Of a stretch of 64,000 nucleotides of DNA, positions 57,458-64,000 are shown piece by piece. Where the stretch lies: contig CABDVE010000001.1 in assembly GCA_901420285.1 (NCBI GenBank), forward strand, positions 682,001 to 746,000. Direction: 5' to 3'. Within the stretch, counting starts at the first letter, position 1, and every line of letters begins with the position of its first letter. The DNA is from Stutzerimonas stutzeri. Lineage in GTDB: Bacteria > Pseudomonadota > Gammaproteobacteria > Enterobacterales > Pasteurellaceae. The notes under the pieces were generated by a model, which was given only the letters and a program-made list of their open reading frames with translations, did no database searches and was not told where the DNA came from. The position numbers and the translations under genes are program-made.

Positions 57458-60400
57458 ATGACCAATAAAACTGCTCAACTCAAACATTCCCTCGAAAACC
57501 GCATTCTTATTCTAGACGGCGCCATGGGCACGATGATCCAAAAATATAAACTCACCGAAGCGGATTTCCGTGGCGAACGCTTTAAAGAAAGTGCGGTGGA
57601 TTTACGCGGCAATAATGATTTGCTGACTCTCACCCAACCGCTGTTGATTTCCGCTATTCACGAAAAATATTTAGAAGCCGGCGCGGACATTATCGAAACC
57701 AATACCTTCAGCTCCACCACCATTGCGCAAGCGGATTACGACTTGCAATCCATTGCTTACGAACTCAACTTTGCCGGCGCAAAACTGGCGCGTTTGGCGG
57801 CGGATAAATACAGCACACCGGAAAAACCAAGATTCGTCGCAGGGATTCTCGGCCCAACGAACCGCACCGCCTCCATTTCTCCGAATGTAAACGACCCCGG
57901 TTTCCGTAACGTCACCTTTATGGAATTGGTGGACGCCTATTCAGAAGCCACACGTGGCTTAATTGAAGGCGGTGCCGATTTAATTATGATCGAAACCATT
58001 TTCGACACGCTAAATGCCAAAGCGGCGGTGTTTGCCATCGAAACCGTGTTTGAAGAATTGGGCGTGGAATTGCCGATTATGATTTCCGGCACCATTACCG
58101 ATGCTTCCGGCCGTACCCTTTCCGGTCAAACCACAGAAGCCTTTTATAACTCCCTTCGCCACGCGAAACCGCTCACGTTCGGTTTGAACTGTGCATTAGG
58201 CCCGAAAGAATTGCGTCAGTATGTCGAACAACTGTCTAAAATCAGCGAAACCTACGTTTCTGTACACCCGAATGCGGGCTTGCCAAATGCCTTCGGCGGC
58301 TATGATCTTGGCGCAGAAGACATGGCAGCACACCTGAAAGAATGGGCAGAAAGCGGCTTTGTGAACATTATCGGCGGCTGTTGCGGCACCACACCGGAAC
58401 ATATTAAAGCCTTTGCCGAAACGGTAGAAAATATTCCGCCGCGCAAATTGCCACAAATCAAAACTGCCATGCGTTTATCAGGTTTAGAACCGCTTAACAT
58501 TGATGATGAAAGCCTGTTCGTGAACGTGGGCGAACGTAATAACGTGACAGGCTCGGCGAAATTCAAACGCTTAATTAAAGAAGACAAATTTGCCGAAGCC
58601 ATTGAAATTGCCATCGACCAAGTAGAAAACGGCGCGCAAGTGATCGACGTGAACATGGACGAGGCCTTACTCGACGGCAAAAAATGCATGACCCGTTTCC
58701 TCAACATTATGGCGACCGAACCCGATGCAGCCAAAGTACCGGTAATGATCGACTCCTCCAAATGGGAAGTGATTGAGGCGGGCTTGCAATCGGTGCAAGG
58801 TAAGCCGATTGTGAATTCCATCTCGTTGAAAGAAGGCGAAGAGATTTTTATCGAACACGCCAAACAGGTGTGTAAATACGGTGCTGCTGTGGTCGTAATG
58901 GCATTTGACGAAGTCGGACAAGCGGACACCGAAGATCGCAAAGTGGAAATCTGTACCCGTGCCTATAACATCTTAGTCAACCAACTTGGCTTCCCGCCGG
59001 AAGACATCATTTTCGACCCGAATATTTTCGCCATCGGCACCGGGATTGAAGAACACAACAACTACGGCGTAGATTTCATTAACGCCACAGGTCGCATTAA
59101 ACGCAGCTTGCCACACGCCAAAATTTCAGGCGGTGTGTCAAATGTGTCCTTCTCCTTCCGTGGTAACAACGTCATGCGTGAAGCCATTCACGCCGTGTTC
59201 CTCTATCATGCTATCAAACAAGGCATGGACATGGGGATTGTGAATGCGGGACAGCTCGCAATTTATGACGATCTCGATCCTGAATTGCGTGAAATCGTAG
59301 AAGATGCCGTTTTAAACCGCAGCCCGGATGCCACCGAAAAATTGCTCGATATTGCAGAAAAATATCGCAATCAGGGCAATGAAAGTGCGGTGGATTCTGT
59401 CGCCGAATGGCGCACCTGGCCGGTGGAAGAACGCTTAAAACACGCCCTTGTGAAAGGCATCACCACGTACATTATCGAAGACACCGAAGCAGCCCGCCAA
59501 CAATTCGCTTCACCGTTGGAGGTCATCGAAGGCCCGCTCATGGCAGGCATGGACGTGGTGGGTGATTTGTTCGGCGACGGCAAAATGTTCCTCCCGCAAG
59601 TGGTGAAATCCGCGCGCGTGATGAAACAATCCGTAGCGTATTTAGAGCCGTTTATCAATGCCACCAAACAAAAAGGCTCCAGCAACGGCAAAGTGGTGAT
59701 CGCCACCGTGAAAGGCGACGTGCATGACATCGGCAAAAACATCGTGAGCGTCGTGTTGCAATGTAATAACTTTGAAGTGATTGACTTGGGCGTGATGGTG
59801 CCGGCGGATAAAATCATTCAAACCGCCATTGAGGAAAAAGCTGACATTATCGGCTTGAGCGGTTTGATTACACCATCTTTAGACGAAATGGAATACTTTC
59901 TCGGCGAAATGACGCGCCTAGGCTTGAATTTGCCTGTTTTGATTGGCGGCGCGACCACCTCCAAAGAACATACCGCCATTAAACTGTATCCAAAATATAA
60001 ACAACACGGCGTGTTCTATACCTCGAACGCCTCCCGTGCGGTAACGGTCTGTGCCACATTGATGAACCCGGAAGGTCGCGCGGCATTATGGGAACAGTTC
60101 AAGAAAGATTACGAGAAAATCCAACAATCTTTTGCCAACCGCAAACCGTTGCGTAAACAACTTAGCATTGAAGAAGCACGCGCCAACCGTTTCGATGGCT
60201 TTAGCGGTGAATGGGCTGATTACGTGCCGCCAACACCAAAACAAACGGGTATTGTGGAATTTAAAAACGTGCCGATTGCCGAACTGCGAAAATTTATCGA
60301 CTGGTCGCCGTTCTTCCGTGTATGGGGCTTGATGGGTGGCTATCCGGATGCCTTTGATCATCCGGAAAGTGGCGAAGAAGCCTGTCGCGTATGGAATGAT

Positions 60401-61144
60401 GCGCAAGCGATGTTAGATGCTTTCGAACAAAACCACAAACTTAATCCAAGTGGCGTGTTGGGCATTTTCCCTGCGGAACGTGTGGGCGATGATGTGGTGT
60501 TATTCTCCGATGAAGACCGCTCTCAACCCATTGGCACCGCTTACGGCTTACGTCAACAAACGGAACGTGGCAAAAACAGTAAAAGCCAATTTAACTTTGC
60601 CTTGAGCGACTTTATCGCTGATCGAGAAAGTGGCAAAAAAGACTGGATGGGCATGTTCGCCGTGTGCGCCGGCGTTGAAGAAATGGAGCTAGTGGAAGGC
60701 TATAAATCCGCAGGCGACGACTACAACGCCATCTTGCTGCAAGCCGTAGGCGATCGCCTCGCCGAAGCCATGGCAGAATACCTGCACTTCGAGCTGCGCA
60801 CCCGCATTTGGGGCTACACGCAAGAGGAATTCGATAACCAAGGGTTAATCAATGAAAACTATGTCGGCATCCGCCCGGCACCGGGCTATCCAAGCTGCCC
60901 GGAACACACGGAAAAAGCCTTGATTTGGGATTTATTAGAAGTCGAACAACGCATCGGCATGAAACTCACCGAAAGCTACGCCATGTGGCCGGCGGCTTCC
61001 GTCTGTGGCTGGTACTTCACCCACCCGGCAAGCAACTATTTCACTTTAGGTCGTATTGATGAAGACCAAGCTCAAGATTATGCCAAACGTAAAGGTTGGA
61101 ATGATAGAGATATGGTGAAGTGGTTGGGGGTGGCGATGAAGTAG
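57458..61144 (+). CDS. metH: Cobalamin-dependent methionine synthase
   Basis: Transfers a methyl group from methyltetrahydrofolate through cobalamin to homocysteine. The 1228-residue protein has four modules in order: the homocysteine domain with zinc cysteines in GLNCALGP (about 246) and [12 protein letters not shown] (about 309-310); the folate domain starting near 355 ([16 protein letters not shown]); the B12 domain with the cobalt-binding DVHDIGKN (His about 757); and the C-terminal activation domain binding S-adenosylmethionine ([12 protein letters not shown]). It stands alone. It makes vitamin B12 uptake useful, which fits the BtuB-like receptor at 15.4 kb. Confidence 0.97.
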   Translation: MTNKTAQLKHSLENRILILDGAMGTMIQKYKLTEADFRGERFKESAVDLRGNNDLLTLTQPLLISAIHEKYLEAGADIIETNTFSSTTIAQADYDLQSIAYELNFAGAKLARLAADKYSTPEKPRFVAGILGPTNRTASISPNVNDPGFRNVTFMELVDAYSEATRGLIEGGADLIMIETIFDTLNAKAAVFAIETVFEELGVELPIMISGTITDASGRTLSGQTTEAFYNSLRHAKPLTFGLNCALGPKELRQYVEQLSKISETYVSVHPNAGLPNAFGGYDLGAEDMAAHLKEWAESGFVNIIGGCCGTTPEHIKAFAETVENIPPRKLPQIKTAMRLSGLEPLNIDDESLFVNVGERNNVTGSAKFKRLIKEDKFAEAIEIAIDQVENGAQVIDVNMDEALLDGKKCMTRFLNIMATEPDAAKVPVMIDSSKWEVIEAGLQSVQGKPIVNSISLKEGEEIFIEHAKQVCKYGAAVVVMAFDEVGQADTEDRKVEICTRAYNILVNQLGFPPEDIIFDPNIFAIGTGIEEHNNYGVDFINATGRIKRSLPHAKISGGVSNVSFSFRGNNVMREAIHAVFLYHAIKQGMDMGIVNAGQLAIYDDLDPELREIVEDAVLNRSPDATEKLLDIAEKYRNQGNESAVDSVAEWRTWPVEERLKHALVKGITTYIIEDTEAARQQFASPLEVIEGPLMAGMDVVGDLFGDGKMFLPQVVKSARVMKQSVAYLEPFINATKQKGSSNGKVVIATVKGDVHDIGKNIVSVVLQCNNFEVIDLGVMVPADKIIQTAIEEKADIIGLSGLITPSLDEMEYFLGEMTRLGLNLPVLIGGATTSKEHTAIKLYPKYKQHGVFYTSNASRAVTVCATLMNPEGRAALWEQFKKDYEKIQQSFANRKPLRKQLSIEEARANRFDGFSGEWADYVPPTPKQTGIVEFKNVPIAELRKFIDWSPFFRVWGLMGGYPDAFDHPESGEEACRVWNDAQAMLDAFEQNHKLNPSGVLGIFPAERVGDDVVLFSDEDRSQPIGTAYGLRQQTERGKNSKSQFNFALSDFIADRESGKKDWMGMFAVCAGVEEMELVEGYKSAGDDYNAILLQAVGDRLAEAMAEYLHFELRTRIWGYTQEEFDNQGLINENYVGIRPAPGYPSCPEHTEKALIWDLLEVEQRIGMKLTESYAMWPAASVCGWYFTHPASNYFTLGRIDEDQAQDYAKRKGWNDRDMVKWLGVAMK

Positions 61145-61202
61145 TCAGTAAATATTCATTTATGATAATGCAGTTATCTACACAATAAACAGGTAAATTA
61201 TT

Positions 61203-63305
61203 ATGAAAATAAGTAAAATAAGAATAAAAAATTTCCGTAAATTAAGAAATTGCCACATAAATCTTTCAGACAAAGAAACATTATTTGTTGGAGCTAACAA
61301 CAGTGGAAAAACATCAGCAATGCATGCACTAATGTTTTTCCTAGGAAATGAACCTGGTAAATTTAAATTTACAGATTTCCCTATAAATAACTGGGAGGCA
61401 ATTAATTCAATAGGAGAATCTTGGATAAAAGAGAATATAGATGCAGATAGCTTTAATTCTGGAAAAGAATGGCAAGAATATTGCCCTTGTTTACAAATCT
61501 GTCTATCTAATATTAAAGAACAAGAACTACCGAAGGTAAAACATCTTATACCTGATTTATCTTGGGAGTTAGAACACCCGTTACATATTTGTTTATTTTA
61601 TGAACCTAAAGATATAAATAAACTTAGAATTGACTTTATCAAATATATTAGCCAGATAAGAGCGTTAGATTATCAGGAAACTGAATTACCCTTACCTAAT
61701 TCGCTAAAAGAATTCTTAGAGAAAAATATTAATTTATATTTTTCTATAAAAGCATACCTAGTCGATTCTAATGACAGTTCAATATTATCCCCTTTACCAA
61801 GCTATCCATTTAAGGAGGTTTTTAAGTTAAGCATTATTCCAGCTCAACGAAAATTTGCAGACTCAACAGAAATTGATAGTAGAAGTAGTAATTTATCTGA
61901 GGAATTAAGTAATTTCTATAATAGACATTTAAATCCCAAAATTCTTCCAACTCAAGAGGACTTAAATACTCTATTAAATATAAAACACTTACAAGACTCT
62001 CTATCATCACAACTAAATGATAGTTTTTCAGAATATATAAATGAACTTAAAAAACTAGGATACCCTAGTGAGAGCTATGACCCAAATATAATATTAGAAA
62101 GTTTTATTGATAACTCTGAAATACTTAAACAAAATACAAAAATAAAATTTGGAGATAAATCATCGCCACTTCCTGAGGAATTAAATGGTTTAGGATATAG
62201 AAATTTAATTTATATTTTCTTTAAATTATTATCATTTAAAGCTGAATGGCAAAAAGCAGGAAAATCTATAGGCGATGATGGTGAAACACCCGCTCCTATT
62301 CATTTAGTTTTAATTGAGGAACCTGAAGCACATTTACACTCTCAGGTTCAACAAGTTTTTGTCAAAAAAGCTTATGAGATACTAACAAAAGATTTACAAG
62401 ATGATAATCCTTTTACCACTCAAATGGTTATTAGTACTCACTCAAGTTATATTATTCATGAAGTTGGTTTTGAAAACCTACATTATTTTAAAAGATGTAA
62501 GGTGAAAGAGAATTTTCATACAGAAGCAATCGATCTATCTAATGTTTTTGAAAAAGACAATGAAAAAAATAAAAAGTTTGTTTCTAGATATTTAAGAACA
62601 ATTCACTGTGATTTATTCTTTGCTAATGCGATTATCCTTGTTGAGGGTTCTGCTGAAAGAATGCTGTTACCATACTTTATTCGTCATCATTTTCAACAAC
62701 TAGAATCAAGTTACATATCTTTACTTGAAGTAAATGGGGCTCATGCTCACCGCTTTAAGCCTCTAATTGAAGCACTTGGAGTTCCTTGTTTAGTATTAAC
62801 TGATCTAGATTCAACCTATCAAAAAAGAAAAGTTATTCCTTTACTAAATCAAGGACAAGAATCCAACTGTGATAATTTAACTAAATGGTTGAATTTAGCC
62901 AATAGGACACTTGACATAGTATTAGATATTCCTGATACCGAGAAAGTTGTCAAAAATACATTTATTTCTTATCAGAAAAAAATAAAAATTCAGTGGCATA
63001 ATCAGGAAGAGATTGTTATCCCTTACACTTTTGAAGATTCTATTGTATTTTCTAATCTTCAGATTTTTAAAGACACAGAAATAATGAAAGGCACTACAGG
63101 AATGTTAAAGAAGATGCATGAAGCCACACTAGAATCAAATTTAAATAAATGCTGTCAAAAAGTTTTTGAAGCTCTTGATGGGGAAAAAGCAAAAATGGCA
63201 TTAGACATCTTGTATGAATTTGAACCACAAGGAAATGAGTTATTTAGTCCGCCTAATTACATTCAGGATGGGCTAAAATGGTTAAGTGGACAATTAGGTC
63301 TATAA
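61203..63305 (+). CDS. OLD-family ATPase/TOPRIM nuclease (Gabija GajA-like)
   Basis: A 700-residue protein of the overcoming-lysogenisation-defect family. The N-terminal ABC-type ATPase has Walker A GANNSGKTS (residues 30-38), a signature-like ELNGLGYRNLIY (about 326-337), Walker B LVLIEEPEAHLHS (about 368-380) and switch histidine STHSS (411-415). The TOPRIM nuclease follows with AIILVEGSAERMLL (Glu481) and VLTDLDS (Asp534, Asp536). It is AT-rich, unlike metH just before it. A UvrD-like helicase gene starts 15 bases downstream, the arrangement of class 2 OLD proteins and of the Gabija antiphage system. It is about 120 residues longer than the best-known GajA, so it may be a variant. Confidence 0.88.
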   Translation: MKISKIRIKNFRKLRNCHINLSDKETLFVGANNSGKTSAMHALMFFLGNEPGKFKFTDFPINNWEAINSIGESWIKENIDADSFNSGKEWQEYCPCLQICLSNIKEQELPKVKHLIPDLSWELEHPLHICLFYEPKDINKLRIDFIKYISQIRALDYQETELPLPNSLKEFLEKNINLYFSIKAYLVDSNDSSILSPLPSYPFKEVFKLSIIPAQRKFADSTEIDSRSSNLSEELSNFYNRHLNPKILPTQEDLNTLLNIKHLQDSLSSQLNDSFSEYINELKKLGYPSESYDPNIILESFIDNSEILKQNTKIKFGDKSSPLPEELNGLGYRNLIYIFFKLLSFKAEWQKAGKSIGDDGETPAPIHLVLIEEPEAHLHSQVQQVFVKKAYEILTKDLQDDNPFTTQMVISTHSSYIIHEVGFENLHYFKRCKVKENFHTEAIDLSNVFEKDNEKNKKFVSRYLRTIHCDLFFANAIILVEGSAERMLLPYFIRHHFQQLESSYISLLEVNGAHAHRFKPLIEALGVPCLVLTDLDSTYQKRKVIPLLNQGQESNCDNLTKWLNLANRTLDIVLDIPDTEKVVKNTFISYQKKIKIQWHNQEEIVIPYTFEDSIVFSNLQIFKDTEIMKGTTGMLKKMHEATLESNLNKCCQKVFEALDGEKAKMALDILYEFEPQGNELFSPPNYIQDGLKWLSGQLGL

Positions 63306-63320
63306 GAAAGGGCATTAGTT

Positions 63321-64000
63321 ATGAGTAATGTAGATGAAGAGATTTATGCTTATGTAACAGATACCCCTCCTAAAAGTTTTTTACTTTTTGCTGGTGCTGG
63401 ATCTGGTAAAACCAGAACATTAGTAAATATTTTACAAAAAATTAAAAATAATCATAAAGAAAAGTTACTAAAAAAGAATCAAAAAGTAGCAGTAATTACT
63501 TTTACAAATGCTGCATGTGAAGAGATAAAGCATAGATTGCAATATGATTCAACATTTCATGTGTCAACTATTCATAGTTTTGCTTGGGAGTTAATTAAAC
63601 CATTTACAAAAGATATAAAGAGTTTTTTACAAGAAAAGCTAAATAATGATATTTCAATTTTGAAAATTAAACTAAGTAAAGCGATAACCGAAAAAGCAAT
63701 AGAAAATTATAATAGAGATATAAGTAAAAAAGAAAATAGATTAAATTCTCTAGAGGAAATAAATTCCTTTATTTATAGCCCAATAGAAATACTTATTGGG
63801 AAGGGAACCTTAAACCATTCAGAGGTTATTGAAATTTTTACTAAATTTTTGTCTAAATTTAAATTAATGAAAAATATATTAACTACGGAATTTCCTATCT
63901 TATTTATTGACGAATGCCAAGATACTCAAAGGGAACTTCTTAAATCATTAATACAAACTCAGCAAAATAATAAAGAGACATTTTGTTTAGGTCTATTTGG
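63321..64000 (+). CDS. UvrD/Rep-like helicase, 5' part (Gabija GajB-like)
   Basis: The first 226 codons of a superfamily 1 helicase run off the right edge. Motif I is FAGAGSGKTRTLVNIL (residues 23-38), motif Ia AVITFTNAACEEIKHRL, motif Ic-like VSTIHSFAWEL and motif II FIDECQDTQ near residue 195. The start ATG at 63321 follows the nuclease stop by 15 bases, with AAAGGGC as a modest ribosome site. Coding is AT-rich like the gene before it. In Gabija, GajB is activated by DNA ends and works with GajA to degrade phage nucleic acid or deplete nucleotides. Full length and any third gene cannot be seen. Confidence 0.87.
   Translation, partial: MSNVDEEIYAYVTDTPPKSFLLFAGAGSGKTRTLVNILQKIKNNHKEKLLKKNQKVAVITFTNAACEEIKHRLQYDSTFHVSTIHSFAWELIKPFTKDIKSFLQEKLNNDISILKIKLSKAITEKAIENYNRDISKKENRLNSLEEINSFIYSPIEILIGKGTLNHSEVIEIFTKFLSKFKLMKNILTTEFPILFIDECQDTQRELLKSLIQTQQNNKETFCLGLF

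Overview
The window looks like a chromosomal segment of a Pasteurellaceae bacterium, most likely Aggregatibacter or a close relative. Reasons: the Haemophilus-type DNA uptake word AAGTGCGGT/ACCGCACTT recurs (about 18 copies seen by eye), gene orders match what I recall of Haemophilus influenzae (opsX-kdkA-rdgB; pfkA-lipoprotein-yaaA-dprA-leuABCD; the msrAB/ccdA/thioredoxin group beside an ECF sigma factor), and proteins such as KdkA, OpsX and the large KefC-like antiporter are typical of the family. Nothing was searched against a database; all names rest on motif and sequence recognition.

Layout. 1-9.3 kb: RNase T (cut by the edge), glyoxalase I, thiamine genes thiE-thiD, an ABC exporter, the inner-core LPS genes opsX and kdkA (divergent), rdgB, a KefC-type antiporter and tRNA-Ile(CAU). 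9.4-15.2 kb: glyS and glyQ separated by agp, a small glutaredoxin-like gene and a heme-binding-type beta-barrel gene, with repeats and a DUF559 nuclease remnant. 15.4-17.3 kb: a BtuB-like TonB-dependent receptor. 17.3-19.8 kb: an AT-rich accessory patch holding three short paralogous lipoproteins, an unknown gene and an XRE regulator, bracketed by a broken extra copy of the clpB 3' end fused to a folA 3' fragment on one side and intact clpB on the other. 22.5-23.3 kb: ygfA and 6S RNA. 23.4-27.3 kb: a periplasmic methionine-oxidation repair locus (thioredoxin-like protein, CcdA, MsrAB), an ECF sigma factor with a 59-residue zinc anti-sigma-like protein, a UV-damage glycosylase, and a methionine-rich secreted protein. 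Two identical-spacing ECF-type promoters tie msrAB and the methionine-rich gene together.

27.3-33.2 kb: zapA, polA, a cupin, a GST and the tsuA-tsuB thiosulfate uptake pair. 33.2-35.7 kb: a decayed zone with a polA fragment, an ISAs1 transposase remnant, a TM2 protein and two structured repeats. 35.7-46.6 kb: an anaerobic C4-dicarboxylate transporter with a large extra domain, the fatty-acid/phospholipid cluster (acpP, fabG, fabD, fabH, plsX, rpmF, yceD), pfkA, a lipoprotein, yaaA and dprA. 46.8-52.1 kb: the leucine operon with a leader peptide and attenuator. 52.2-57 kb: a sulfatase-fold membrane enzyme, sodC, and an operon of a secreted transglutaminase-like protein with MerT- and MerP-like proteins. 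57.5-61.1 kb: metH. 61.2 kb to the end: an AT-rich two-gene antiphage-type module, an OLD-family nuclease followed by a UvrD-like helicase (Gabija-like), cut by the right edge.

Two themes run through the window. First, short words and hairpins are scattered everywhere: the canonical uptake word, and a second word AATGCGGTGCT that occurs about 23 times, alone inside genes (often in protein linkers) or paired head-to-head as terminator hairpins. Second, intergenic regions hold shreds of housekeeping genes (clpB, folA, polA) and mobile-element relics, as expected in a naturally transformable genome.
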